From: Tetrahymena thermophila SB210
Lineage: Eukaryota; Ciliophora; Oligohymenophorea; Hymenostomatida; Tetrahymenidae
Assembly: GCF_000189635.1 (NCBI RefSeq)
Contig: NW_002476481.1
Span: 372,001-436,000, forward strand
Direction: 5' to 3'
DNA length: 64,000 nt
Shown: positions 1 to 14,200 of the stretch, piece by piece
Position numbering within the stretch: the first letter of the stretch is position 1
Layout: each line of letters begins with the position of its first letter
Position numbers and translations under genes: made by a program
The notes under the pieces: model-generated
What the model was told of the DNA's origin: nothing
The model's database searches: none
Seen by the model: the letters and a program-made list of their open reading frames with translations, nothing else

Positions 1-459
1 AATAAAATTGATGGAAAAATACAATAATTAATTAGTATTTAATATAAATAAATATTTGTATGTTTAATCATAAAAATAATCACAAATTTAAATAATGAAT
101 GCCATAAGCAAAATATAATTAAAAAATATTGTTAAATTTTATAAAAACAAATTTCCTAAAAACTATTAACATTCTAAAAAACCTCTGCCCAAAGAATATT
201 TTTGGTTGTTGAAGGATTAGAAAATTAAACATTTTAAATCAGTTTTATTGAATTTGTAAAATTTGAGAAAAATATTTCTCAAAATAAAAAATGATAATTT
301 TATTTTTCAAATTTAAAAAAAATAAACTTCTTTGTTTATTAAATAGTTTATAATTTTTGCTCTTTTGAATAGATTCTTTTACATTTCAAATAAAAACAGA
401 TAATTTATTTAATTTGAAGGTAATAATTACAAATTAATTTTTTTACATTTTATTATCAG
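1..459. other. AT-rich spacer
   Basis: No convincing coding frame in either strand. It lies downstream of the stop codon of the P450 gene and presumably holds its 3' UTR and polyadenylation region. Confidence 0.6.
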
Positions 460-2097
<1,638 letters not shown>

Positions 2098-3425
2098 AGT
2101 TTAAATAGTTTGTTTTAAATTTATTTATTTTATATTTTTTGAAAAACTGTGAATGAGTTTATTATTATTTGGAAAATGAAAGTAACAAATATATTCCTGA
2201 AATATAACTTCCTAATAAATTACGGTTAACACTTTTCTATATAACTTTATTTAATAATGTTAAATTTATTCCTTTTTATTATTAAATCAATATAGAAATA
2301 AAAACTTTTGATAAAAATAATTGATGTAATATTCATAAATAAAATTATTAAACTAAGATAAAGCTATTCTAATACAGATATAATAAAAACTGTCAAAGAG
2401 AAATATAAAATGTTGTGTTTTATTAATTCACAGATAATTAAAATTTTTAGTTGTATTTTGTTTTTAATTAAATATTTCCCATTCAATAAAGTAATAAAAT
2501 AATTAAATTTTTTATTAAATTCTATTTAAAAAACATTTTAAAGACGAAAATGTTATTAAACATGAATGTTTTATTAAATTTGGATAATTTCATTTATTTA
2601 TCTTCTCTTTACTAATTTTTCATATTTGGATTAAAATGTTAATGTGATAGCTAATTTGTATTTAAAAGAATTAGGCTTTATTTGTAACAAAATAAATAGA
2701 AATGAAGCTCACTCATTAAGAAATCTAGAATCCTTAATTTAATATTACTTAATTTAAAACTAATGAATAGTTTACTGTGAAAATACCATAAACAGTGAGT
2801 CTCATCATAATGTATACCATAGCACCATCTAACCAGAATGTTAATTGAATATTTGATTGATTTTGCTATCATTTATGCTTCTTAAATAATATTGCATTTA
2901 AAAAAGTTTAAATATTGAAAAAAAAACAAACATGTATATTTGTGATTATATGTAGTAGTTTTATTTTTTAGATGAAAAAACCCAAATTTTATGATATTAA
3001 AACTACTTTGTTTTTCTTAAATAAAATTATTGACTTATATCAATAAATCCTTTATAATTTATTTTGTTTTAGAAGTATTTTTGTGCAAGAAAGGATTTAA
3101 ATATTAATGAGTTAGAATATTAAACTTCTTTTATGAAAAATTTAAAAAAAACATATAATTTATAAAGTTACTTAACTACAAAATAATTTTTAAAATTACT
3201 AATTTAATTTATAATTAAAATATCAATTATCTCGCTCTATAAACCATTAAAATAAATTATTTTAATTTATAAAAAGTTTATATTTTTAACTTAAATCCTA
3301 CACAAAGCTATATATAAATTAATTAGTAAGTTAGTTTGTTTATTTATTTATTCATTTGCTTGCTTTATTGCTAAAAAATAATATTTTATTTATTGGTTTT
3401 TAATTTAAACAACTAGCCCTAAATT
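2098..3425. other. AT-rich spacer between two minus-strand genes
   Basis: Contains the upstream region of the P450 gene and the 3' side of the GST-like gene. Simple TTTA/TTTG/TTGC runs occur at about 3331-3366. I see no reading frame with coding character. Confidence 0.5.
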
Positions 3426-4341
3426 TCATTTTTTCTTTCCACCTTTTCCTTTAGCAGAAGCTAATTTATTTATTTTATAAAAATATTTTAAATTTATTTA
3501 ATTGTTTGTAATTAATTTAATTACCATCTTCACTTTCAATAAGTGGTTCAGGGTACATACTTAAAGATCTATTAGTATTTTGAATGAATTCCTTCATTCC
3601 TTCTAAGTTTTAAACGTTGTTATACCTAAAATAATTAAAATTTACAAATTACAAAAGTTTTTTATGGAATTAAAACTAAATGATAAATATTTATTAAATC
3701 AGATAAATTTACCATCTGAAAACATTGTTGAATTTCCATTTAGCTGCATCATCAAGACAAGTAATTATATGATAGGTATATGCGAAAACAATAATATCAG
3801 CTAAAGTGATGTGACTACCAACCAAAAATACCTTAGATTCTAAGTCTTTGTTTAAATTCTATATGAAAAACATAATAATTAATTCAATTGATTTTCATTA
3901 TTTGAGTTTTAATAATTTACGGCTAATTGAACTTCTTGATTCTTTTGAATTCTTTTACATTAATCTAAGTATGACAAGAACTATTAATAAAATAATAATA
4001 ATGAATATTTGCTTTATAGGTTAAAGTCAGAAGAGCATATGAGCTTTTTTAAATCTAATCTAAAAATATACTTATGCATCGTTATTCTTTCCAATCATAA
4101 TGCCAGAGGTGAAACTGATATCACTGAAGTAAACGCAAATAGAAATTGGATTAGAAATGATTCCTTATGGAGTAATCAAGCATGGCAAATTGGGTATCTT
4201 CAAGTCACCTTGCTAAATAAATTGTTGTGCAGCTGGAGTTAATCTAATAAGGTTAACCTTCTTTCTATGAACTAAATTTGTATAGTGTGCGTAAACTTCA
4301 ACCAAAAAACTTTCAGGAGTGTTATCTAAAAAGACTTCCAT
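3426..4341 (-). CDS. GST-fold protein, EF1-gamma / tRNA-synthetase-associated type, with Lys-rich tail
   Basis: Seen: ATG at 4341-4339, then a thioredoxin-like N-terminal half containing LKIPNLPCLITPQG (the cis-proline region of a GST N-domain). A C-terminal half follows with FLVGSHITLADIIVFAY, which matches the 'hLVG..hTLADI' signature of the GST C-domain in EF1-gamma and multisynthetase-complex proteins. The last exon encodes a basic tail ending GKGGKKK before TGA 3428-3426. Four introns are inferred. One spans about 100 nt around 3985-4085, where the exonic frame otherwise meets a TGA; others lie near 3860-3920, 3630-3715 and 3463-3525. Inferred role: a non-enzymatic GST domain in translation, with the basic tail possibly binding RNA. 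An ordinary glutathione transferase is the alternative. The first long intron is the least certain part of the model. Confidence 0.72.
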
Positions 4342-5751
4342 TTTATTTGTTTATTATTGCTAATTAAGTATCTAAAGATTTCTTTGTCTTTTATTTTTCT
4401 TCTTTAAAAAGAATTTTAAATATTTTTATTCGAAAAAAATATATATTTCTTTATTTTTTATTTTTTGCGAAAGATCTTAAAATCCCTACCTATATCGTTT
4501 AGATTTTTTGTGAGATGTTAGTTTGTTTTGTTTATTTGCTTGATCGATTATTGTGTTTGTTTATTCGATTGCTTGCTTGCTTGATTGTTTTTCAATAGAT
4601 ATATTAAATATATATTTGAGTTGTTAAAATAAGATATGACAATTCTTGACAATTTTTAATTTATAATTTAATTTTTTTATACAACCATTTGTTTGTTTAT
4701 CCTTTTAAAAATATATCTTTTGAAATCCACTATAATATTTTTAGTAGACAATACAACTACACAATAGTGTGTATTATTTTACATTCTTCATAATTCCGCC
4801 ACTTTTTGCACAGTCATTTTAATTATCTTAGCAAATTTTTAATTTTAATTAAGTCTATTAAAAATCTATTTCATTTTTTTTATTCTTTTACTTCTCTCTA
4901 AATAATAAAGTTAAATATTCAACCAGAACCACAGTTAAGGAACTGTTAAAAATATAATAATTAAAAGAATTAAAATCATTCTTTACAATACAGATATGCT
5001 AACAATAATGAAACCTATTCAAATTACTTTAAAAATAGTTTAATGTGTGAATAAAAACCAAATTAAATTATGAAGAAGATTTAAATATTCCTTAAATTAT
5101 TTTAAAATAAACTAAGCAATATGCAAGATACTTCCTTATTTTTATTGCATGAAAAATACATAAAGCAATTCATAGAATTTATTTTCAAGATTTAATAATA
5201 TTTTATATGATAAAATTATCAAGATATTTAATTTACCATTTTTTCATTTTATATTAATAAAAAAGATGAATGTTTTTATGAAAATTTTAAAGCTATTTTA
5301 TAATTTTAATTATATTTTTAGTCTTTAAATAAATAAAATGATTGATTGATTGATAATATATCTGATTCATAATAATTTAAGTAAATTTAAACTTTTAAAA
5401 TTAAAGAATTAAAATTTTTTTAAAGTATTTAAAGTCTACTTTTGAAACTTAATAATTTTAAGAGTTTCAATTTGAAAAAATTAGATTAAGAAACTGAGAT
5501 GAAATACCTATTTAACTAAATTAAACAATGCGTAAACACATACATGTCGCATCAACAAATAAACAAACAGATAAATTTATAAGAATTTACTGATGAAGAA
5601 TTAAGTATTTATTTATTAATTATCTTTATTTTTGTAATAATAAAATCATTTTTTTGTAAATATCTAAATTTATTCTCAAATTTAAACTTAAAAATAGTAA
5701 TCATTTTAAAATGAATAGACCATTATAATTAATTTAGAAAGAGTTTATTTT
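4342..5751. other. AT-rich spacer with TTTG/TTGC simple repeats
   Basis: Holds the upstream region of the GST-like gene. Repetitive TTTG, TTGC and TTGA runs lie around 4517-4592. No gene is supported. Confidence 0.5.
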
Positions 5752-6648
5752 TCAATATGCATCTAGCTTGCCTAACTTGCCTAAAGTAGAGAATTCTAAT
5801 ATACTAATAAGAGATGGTTGATAAGGATATTGCAATTCAGTATCTAATTGGATTTCTATATCGCTAAGATACAGGTTGTAATAGTCATCTATATGAGTGA
5901 AAAATTTAGACATCAAAATAGACATATCGTCAGTCGAAATATTTATTTCAGTTGCAAGTTTTTATTATTTTTTTGATCCTTTTTATGAGTACTTAGAACC
6001 CGCTTAACAAACTTGATTAAATATTTCCCAACTTCTATCTTGCACCTGCTTTTCAGATTTATCTATTTCTTATGAGAGAGTAGGCCCTGCTTAGTAAATA
6101 TTATCACAGTACCATTTATTGTAGAATCTGTTTGAATTCTCTTCAGTGAAAGCGATGATATTGATGTTTTAATAAATAGACTTTTCTTTATGATAGTCGC
6201 TGTGCAATTCTTTAACAAATTCATTTAGAGCATTAGATTCAGCTTCTAAAAGGTGAATGGAGAATGAACCTTTGATCAAAAAGTAGCCTTAAAATTACTC
6301 TTTGAGATTATCTTATATTTGGTTAATTTTTGTTTGCATGTATGAGTCTAATTCAATATTTTGCTATTGAAGAGCTGCTTCATTGTAATATGCTGCATAA
6401 AATAAACGTGAAACTGGCTAATGCTCGCCTTCTTCTCTATACTGCTTCAAAATATCATACAAATTATATCTTCTCTTCAATTCTACTTCCTTCCTTTACA
6501 TATACTGCTACTGCTAATCATCCTCATTAAATTCATCGTCTTAGGAAAAATATTCTTCTTCCAATTGCTCGTTTTCATCATTTTCTGATAATTGTTAAAA
6601 ATTATCTTAATCTTAGTACTCCCTTTGTAAATGATTATTTTATTACAT
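5752..6648 (-). CDS. 298-aa intronless protein, possible TEX47 / BLUF-like fold
   Basis: A single uninterrupted frame from ATG 6648-6646 to TGA 5754-5752, with many TAA/TAG glutamines. The first ~45 residues are acidic and Q-rich. A basic motif ELKRRYNLYDIL follows, then a possible alpha/beta domain with FLIKGSFSIHLLEAESNAL and later NINIIAFTEENSNRFYNKW. That layout (a strand with a residue-rich turn, 'LLE.', then a helix and a 'vi..tee...r.f..W' segment) recalls the BLUF-like domain of the vertebrate testis protein TEX47. This is recognition from memory, not a search. The C-terminal third (STDDMSILMSKFFTHIDD onward) is helical. If the family is right, a ciliary or axonemal role would be expected. 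Otherwise it is a hypothetical protein. The reading frame itself is secure. Confidence 0.75.
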
Positions 6649-7717
6649 TTCTTATATAAATCAAAGTTGTTACGAATTTTTTATTAATTTATTATATTTT
6701 TTTGAGCAAATTAATGAGTGAAATAATGAAAACTTTTTTAGTGCCTATCAAGTAATATCTAATAAATTCAATTTAAATTAAAAAAAAAATTCATCTTTTT
6801 ATTTGATATTTGCAGTTTTATAACAAATAATTCAATTTAATTATTCATTAAATTTCTTAATTTTTTATCGCTTCAAATTTTAATCCAAGCTAATTAAAAA
6901 ATATTTTTTTCAAACTAATTGATAAAAAATTGGTTTATTAGCTTATCATGAACATTTAAATTAAATTATTTTATTTAAACATAAATTATATTTATTCCTT
7001 AGCATTAAATAATTCTTTATCTTATTAATTTCAAATAAAATATTTATAAAACAGTTTTTATTAACTTCTCCTTATATCTTCTGTAAGACTTCTTCTCTTT
7101 TTATTACTAAAGCTATTTATGTATATATGGAACTATGACTGCTTTATTTATATTTCATGAATATTTAAATTAAATTGCAACATAAAATTAATTTTTTACT
7201 TCACATTTAAAAATAATTCTTCTATATGAAATTAATTGATTATATTCTATTTATGTTTTAAAGCAGTAGCTTGATTCAAAAATTTACAAAAAATAAAACA
7301 ATAAATAAACCATCATGCATAGATCTAATACTACGTTTGACCATCATACAGATTTCTACTTTTTGAGCATTAGAGTTATCTAAATTTTTTTGAATGTTGT
7401 TTTGTTTTGTGAAGATTTGAATTAAATTGTTGAAAAATTAAATAAAAACAACAATTAAAAATACTTTCTAGTCTTCATCTTTCAATAATAAAAAACTTTT
7501 TGTTCATTCAAAAAAAGAATAAGAAATAATCATTTTAAAAAAATGAACAATTAATTTAATAATAAAAAATATTCTATTTTGTTTTATCTTTTTTTAAATT
7601 TTTAAAAATAATTAATTTATTAACTCTTTCCTACCTTTAAAGATTTAATCAATAAATTACAAAAATAATAATTAAATTTAAAATTCTGAAATTTTAGATA
7701 GTTCAAATAAAATAAAT
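6649..7717. other. AT-rich divergent spacer
   Basis: Lies between the starts of a minus-strand and a plus-strand gene, so it should contain both promoters. Nothing specific can be recognised in it. Confidence 0.5.
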
Positions 7718-8464
7718 ATGCTAGATTGGATTATAATCATAATTTGCTTTGCAGGCGTTGCCTTGGCAAGAATGTATTTGTTTAAAAAATCTTACTAGTC
7801 AAAAATGAAATATTATACAGAACCATCATTATTAGCAAAGGAAGTTATAGCAGAAAATAAAAGATAAACAACTGAAATATAATTTTAGAAAACTATGAAC
7901 ATTGAAAAAGTTGCAGAATAGGTTGGTTTCAATCTTGGATGTGTTTTGAGATTAAGTAAGTATTAATTATTTTAGTTTATTAAATTATCTAAATTTTAAT
8001 TGCAAATATTATTTTAGTTGGATAAGAAAAACCAGATTTTGAGTAGATTTGCGAGAAGCTAAGAAATATATGTCTTTATATTAACATTATAAAGTAGATC
8101 CATGAAAAAAATACTTAAACTCTGACTGAATACTTAAAAATATTAGGATCAATCGTTGGGCCAGTAAAATAAATAATTTAGATTTTAAATAATTCAATTA
8201 TAAAGCAAAAGAAATAAAAAATATTTAAATTATTTTCATTTTCTTTAAAAGTTAAAAAATTAAATAATTGTTGTATTTCTACTTATTAATATTTTATTTA
8301 TTAAATAGCGTTTGGATACTTTCTCTAAGATTAGAAAATATATTGAGGAATAGAACAAAGATCCCAAATTGAAAAAGAAGCGTGATTAATATTTAGACAA
8401 GTCTGTTGACAGCTACATTTAGCACATAGTTGAAGATTTAAGTGCTTACATGTTTGGATTTTGA
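7718..8464 (+). CDS. small protein with N-terminal membrane anchor, unknown function
   Basis: Starts MLDWIIIIICFAGVALARMY at ATG 7718-7720, a clear hydrophobic segment (residues 3-18) that could be a signal anchor. Exon 1 ends at about 7955 with GT. A 3' splice site after a T/A-rich stretch near 8017 restores the frame with GQEKPDFEQICEKLRN. A second intron runs from GTAAAAT after 'ILGSIVGP' (about 8166) to AG near 8308, and the last exon is a charged helical stretch (RLDTFSKIRKYIEEQNKDPK). TGA is at 8462-8464. The product is about 180 aa and mostly helical after the anchor. I do not recognise the family. Exon joins keep a single frame, which is the main support for the model. Confidence 0.7.
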
Positions 8465-9023
8465 ATAGATATGTTGACTATATATTTCATTATTTAAATT
8501 TAACTTTAAGAGTTAGCTTAATAATAATAATAATAATAATTAATGTATCTATCTTGTTTTATCTCACCTTAATAAATTAATTTCATTTAATTTTTATAAT
8601 TTTAACGCAAGTTTTTCTGTAAACTTACTCATTTGCTAATTGAATTGTTAGTTATTTGATTTGAATTTTTAATAATTTTTTAGATGATGAGTTGAATACC
8701 ATTTTTTTTAAAATTCTTAAATTGAATTTAATGGTTTTAATTAAGTAAAATTATTGCTTTATTTAAAACATAAAATTAAATTAATTATTTGAATTTTTTC
8801 AACATTTGTTAATTATTTAGAATAAACGCGACTTGATTTGCTTTAAATAAAATAAGATGATTAGTTACATCCAGCTTTTGAATAAATTGGCTAAAACTTT
8901 AACAAATAAATTAATAGGAAAGTACAATGAATATTTATTTTATTTATTTATTAAACTTAATTTTCTATGAAATGTGAAGTAAACTATTTATTTTTTAATC
9001 CTATATTTAGTTTGTTTTCTTTT
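8465..9023. other. convergent spacer with a (TAA)n run
   Basis: Lies between convergent genes. An eight-unit TAA/AAT microsatellite lies at about 8518-8543. No coding frame. Confidence 0.6.
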
Positions 9024-9860
9024 TCATCTTGTAAAAGGATTTCCTTTCATGAAATTATCAATATCTGTAATTTTCCATTAAGAGTCATTTCCAATGAAAA
9101 TTTCCTTGAATAGCTTTTCTTTATTGGTATTTGTCTAGAAACCTCTCAACATGTTGAAAATTTAATTGTTGCCTAATGAAGATGCTTCACCTGGATCGGT
9201 TTCAAATAATATTTTATGAGTTTGATTCATGTTAGAGTTTTCACCTGCAACTATTTTTCCATTAGAATCTTCGAGGTAGAGTTTACGAGAAGAACTTAGA
9301 TAAAGACCAATTTGCAAAATAGGACGACTAACTAATCCCTAGAATGGGAATGATGCTCCCATATCATTTGATGTGTATAAGTTAAATATTGCATAATCAA
9401 ACATTTGCAATGATTATTTTCTCAATCCTGAAGGATTCTTTTATCTATCGAAATAGACTCCATTATGTATTTCTAAACTATTGTAAGCGATATCAAATTA
9501 GCTATTTTTATTTTATTGGCAAATTTTTAGTCCTTTTGATTCTAGGAACTCAAAACCTCTCTGTATTTTTAAGTATAAATTGGGCTCAACTGTTTCCTAA
9601 AAGAATTCTAAATCGTGGTTTTCAAAAGCGTCTAACATAGACTCGTAAGCGAATTTGAATCCATGATCCAATTTATCATTAAAAATAGAATGCAATAACT
9701 GATAAACTTTGTATGTACTATTTGGATTTATTTGTGCCTTTACTCCTCCGAAATTGTATGGAACGCGGTCTAACAAATCCTTCTCACTCACATAGCTAAA
9801 ATGCCTATAAATTGCCCCAACAAGCTTTTTTTATGCTCTAATTCTTTAAACTGAAATCAT
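9024..9860 (-). CDS. 278-aa intronless protein, possibly Tim44/mL45-like
   Basis: Uninterrupted from ATG 9860-9858 to TGA 9026-9024. The first ~25 residues are basic and free of acidic residues (MISVQRIRAQKKLVGAIYRH), as in a mitochondrial presequence. Next come DLLDRVPYNFGG and a helical block, FAYESMLDAFENHDLEFF followed by ETVEPNLYLKIQ. This resembles the 'short helix, then few residues, then ...P.l...l' start of Tim44-like/mL45/MBA1 domains that bind membranes or ribosomes at the mitochondrial inner membrane. The middle and C-terminal parts show alternating beta-like segments (LVSRPILQIGLYLSSSRK). The family call is tentative and the ORF is secure. It converges with the small membrane protein gene upstream. 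Confidence 0.72.
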
Positions 9861-10398
9861 ATCTAAAAACAATAACAAATTTTTAATCGAAAATTCTAAT
9901 TTTATCAGGAATTTGATTGTATGTATGTATATATCTATTTAAAAGCTACTTTCAAAATTTATTCATAATAAATTCATAATAAAATAAAAACTTTAAAATT
10001 TCATTTTATTAAAAACGTCTTACTTATTTATTTATTTACTTACTTACTTACAACAAGCAGGAATAATTAAAGAAAATAGAAACAGAATAAATCAATATAA
10101 TTTATTTATAAATATGAGCAAACAACTAAAATAAATTTTATCTTTTAACATATTATTTTGTTTTAGTTTATTAAAAATTGATTTTCATAGATTAAATTTC
10201 AACATATTTGCTTATTTAGAAAAATAATTTTTAGATAAATAACAATTTTAAGAAAAATTATTCATGAAAGAAAGAATATATATAAATAAATATAAGTAAA
10301 TCTTAGTAAAGTGATAAAAATCAAAAATAAATAAGGTAAAAAGCAAAAGAATTTTACGGTGTTTAGTTAAGAAAGATTAAACTTAGCATTTTTCATTT
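9861..10398. other. AT-rich spacer with TTTA/TTAC repeats
   Basis: Contains tetranucleotide runs (TTTA then TTAC) at about 10021-10052. No coding signal. Confidence 0.5.
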
Positions 10399-11037
10399 AT
10401 GAAATTTAAAAAATGGATCACCTAACCAACTAAATAATTGATCTTTAAGATTGATATCTTTTATGATTAAAAAAGAAAAATCTTACAGAACAAGAAGGTT
10501 AACTAAATCAGAATAAGCAATGATTCTCAGATGATATAGCCTAAAGTAGAATATCCTTATAGAGTATAGATCAAAAAAATTTGTGGTAATCAAATTATTA
10601 AGCGAGCAGCATTATGCAATCTGTATCCATGTTCCCAGAAATCACTTAATATAATTCAGATTTATTATCTTAAAAAAAAAAATCTTTTATATAATTATAT
10701 GGGTATGAAAAAAAATACGCATTACATATAAATTTTTACACAACTTTTAAAAATAGTTTTTAAATAAATCTAATTTATTCATATTAAAGAGATTAAAACT
10801 TATGATGTTGCTCTTGTTCTTCTTTTGAATTAAAAATTAAAATAATTATTAAAGAGTTGTATTAAATAAAAATTTTATGGAAACTCAGATATTTATATTC
10901 ATAAAATAGAGTAAAAATATATAATAAAATTATCAAAGAGCACTTTAAGCTTGCGCTATTAATAAATAAAAAGTAATAAATTTTTAGAAATGCTGAGTTA
11001 ATTAAAAATATCTTTGTATAATATATAAAATGAGTGA
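10399..11037 (+). other. ambiguous coding-like stretch
   Basis: Two overlapping frames compete. One runs from ATG 10399 (MKFKKWITQPTKQ) without a TGA for 212 codons to TGA 11035-11037, but it is I/K/L/N/Y-rich as expected of spacer DNA. The other starts at ATG 10413. It has the Ser/Gln-rich look of Tetrahymena proteins at 10524-10670 (for example SSIMQSVSMFPEITQYNSDL) but carries in-frame TGA at 10452, 10464 and 10521. Chance ORFs of about 200 codons are not rare here because only TGA stops translation. I cannot tell a real gene from a decayed one. Confidence 0.3.
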
Positions 11038-11122
11038 TGGAAATTAATTGATTTATCGTTTAGTAAATAAAAAATTCTTATAAGAGAAAAAGTAAAAACC
11101 TGGTATTAAGATTTCAGAAATA
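11030..11122 (+). other. possible 5' exon or upstream ORF of the LRR gene
   Basis: ATG 11030-11032 opens MSDGNQLIYRLVNKKF and then a Lys-rich stretch. It runs into a sequence with GT at 11124, and joining it across the intron-like units below does not keep the frame of the ATG at 11297. It may be 5' UTR, an upstream ORF, or nothing. Confidence 0.25.
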
Positions 11123-11123
11123 G

Positions 11124-11239
11124 GTAGGAAGGAAAAAATAAATAATTAATACATAATCTGATCTTATAATTTAAAATAGGTAAAAAGGAAAAACAATAAT
11201 CAAAACATATTCTAATATCTTTTACTTCTTTAAACATAG
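11124..11239 (+). other. two adjoining intron-like units (zero-length exon)
   Basis: Three copies of ATAGGTA (AG at 11122-11123, 11178-11179 and 11238-11239, each followed directly by GT) bound two units of 56 and 60 nt. Both start GTA..AAGGAAAAA, are AT-rich, and end ATAG. Each unit looks like a complete short intron. They are placed head to tail just upstream of the 1073-aa gene, probably in its 5' UTR. Confidence 0.4.
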
Positions 11240-11296
11240 GTAATTATTTTTTCAAAATAATAATTAATAATCAAATTCAAAAAAAATTATTAAAAA

Positions 11297-14200
11297 ATGA
11301 ATAAAATAATCCAATTTTAAAGAATTGATAACATAATCAGTATTGTCTGCTCATAGTTTGAAGTTTTCAATTGTAATTACAATTAATTCATTAATTTATC
11401 AGAGCAAAATGACACAATATATGATTTATCAGTTCAAATAATGGGATGCAACTTTAAAGATAGTTAAGCTTTAACAGGATTGTTATATCTTATTAATCAA
11501 TTTAAGAATCTTTAATAGCTTAAGCTAATTATATGTTTTGATAACGCAATTCCTACTTCCTAGTTCTAGCATTTAGCAAAGCATATAAACAATTTGCACA
11601 AATTGAGAGATTTATCATTGTCTTTAGACACTAATGTACTAGATTTAGAATAAAAAAGTGCAAAATATGTTAAATAATATGAAGAAGATTTAAAAGTGAT
11701 GTTTTAATAAATAACTTAAATTTGTAATTTAGAATTGACTATAAATGAGAGTAATTCAAATAAAAATGTTGATTCAGCCATACAGACTACTATTTTCGGT
11801 GATTTAGATATTTATTATTTGGTATTAGATATAAAAGATAATAACCTAAATTACAAATAATAAGAAAAAATATATTCTAATTTGTATTAGTTATGTTAGT
11901 TAAAAAGTTTATAAATTTCGATTGCTAATAATGAAGAGCCTATATACTATCAATCAATTATCAAAACACTTCATTAAAATAAATTAATTTATCTATATAT
12001 GAAATTAGAAAATTGCGTTATTAATCTTAACTAGCCATATGTTTTAGAAAGCTAATAACAATTATCTATAATATAGTTAAAGTTAAATTTTAATAAAATA
12101 AAGAATGTAGGTAGTATTATTTAAGATGCGTTATAAAGTTTAAATTATGCGCATGATTTAGAAACTTTCGATTTAATAGTGAAATAATGTGATATAGAAG
12201 ATATAGAGATATTGAGATTAGATAATCCAGGTTAATTAAACAAATTGAAACATATTTAAATCAATTTATAGTAGACTGATATTACTCCAAAATTCTATTC
12301 AGGATTATTATAATTTATATCGAAAAGAGCTAAACAATTAAAAAAACTAAATTTTTTCTTCAATATTCTTTAAATAAAAATTGAATGCGAAGATTGCTAC
12401 GGGAAAATAATAACTTTAAACTACGAAAACTAAAAATCCAAGAATATTCAAAATTTAGCTCAAGAACTAAATTATTTCTTTAAAATGGTGAAAGAAATTC
12501 CAACTGTAACTATGTAAATATTTGGTCCACTATAATACGGATTTACATTTAATAATAACATCATTCAGTAACTATCTGTTGAGGTTCTCAATTGTTAAGA
12601 AAACTTTCTTGTTTTTTAAGATCTTATTAAATCTTTTGATAATAGTGCTCTCAAGATCCTAAAAATTGACTTTAAGTTTACTCAAAAAATGTATGAATTA
12701 TAAACAAAGCAACTTGAAAATACTTTGATTAATTTCTTGTAGATTAAATAAGTTTATCTTAATTTAGAAAAAGTCCCTAGTTTTTCGAGCGCTATGATTG
12801 CTTACTAATCTGAATTATTAAAGAATTAATTAGATTAGCATGAAGTAACATTTTAATTGGATAATCAATCAGAAAAAGAAGAGAATATTTTCAAAGACAT
12901 AGCAAGTTTGGCTTAAAATTTAAAAAATGCTAAAAGTTTAAATATAAAATTTGATTTATTATCAAAATATTTAATAATTGATGTAAAAAAAAATTAATAA
13001 GAAAGCATAATAAAATTAAAGATATTTTTGGCACAATTATCATTCTATCTTCTTAAATGTTTTATTAAGTCAATTGCTTTTATCAAAGAATTGGAAAATG
13101 TGTTTATTAAAATTTATTCATAAACAGATTCAATGGATATTTATATGGACAAGATGTAGCTTAGTGAGTTGAACTCTTCTTAATAGATAAGCGATAATAT
13201 TGATAATAATTAATCTATTTTATATTATTTGATAGAAAATCCTATTGCATAGCTTAAGTAAGCTAGTAATATATCTTTTAATCTCAAAAACGATAATGTT
13301 TTGTATTAAAAATATACTAAAACTCCTGAAGAGATGAACCCTTTTCATTCAATTAATTGCTTAAAGACTGGTCCTAAAGCTATTGATAATATAACTATAC
13401 ACCTCCCTTACAATTATGAAACTTATAGCTTTATTGTTTAATCACTAAACTCGGTTGATGAAAAAACCCTGAAAAAATTGAATTTAAAGTTTTTGAAAGA
13501 TTAAGATATCTCAAGCTGTGATAACTGTAAATAATTAGAAAAAATAATTTCTAATTTTAAATTTAGTAATAATGTATGCTTAGAACTTTAAAATGCACCC
13601 TGTTTCTCCTAAGATTTTATTTTATACTTTTCTGATTTGATACAACAGTAATCGTTTTCAGTCAAGGCTGATTTTAATATTGATATTTAATTTGAAATTG
13701 GAGTTTTAATTTAGAACATTGATTCTTTATATTAAAATTTAAAATTATAAAATTTCGACATTAGCCTAAAAATATACTTATAAAATAAAATATTGATTAT
13801 ATAAGGTTAAAACTATAACTAGAATTAAAAATAGATAGAATTAAAGATTAATTTTATAAACAACATTTAAAATTTTATTTTAAGTCTATTAAATGGCAAG
13901 ATTAAATTCAAAAATAATATTAATTTATTTGTCTAAGCAGGAGCTTTTTCATTTACAATTACTTTAGATTAGTATTAAGATAAAAAATATATTTAAGACG
14001 TAAATAGTAATCAAAACGAATAAAATTACATTCACACTAATAACGAATACGATTTATTTGATTTAATCCTATAGTAAATATAAGATATCAAATATATTGA
14101 TCTTCATTACTAATTTGATAGTAATTTAGTCAACTACAATAAGCCATTTTTAACTAAAGATTTAGAAATTTATTTCAGTAATTTCACTGAAAATAATTTA

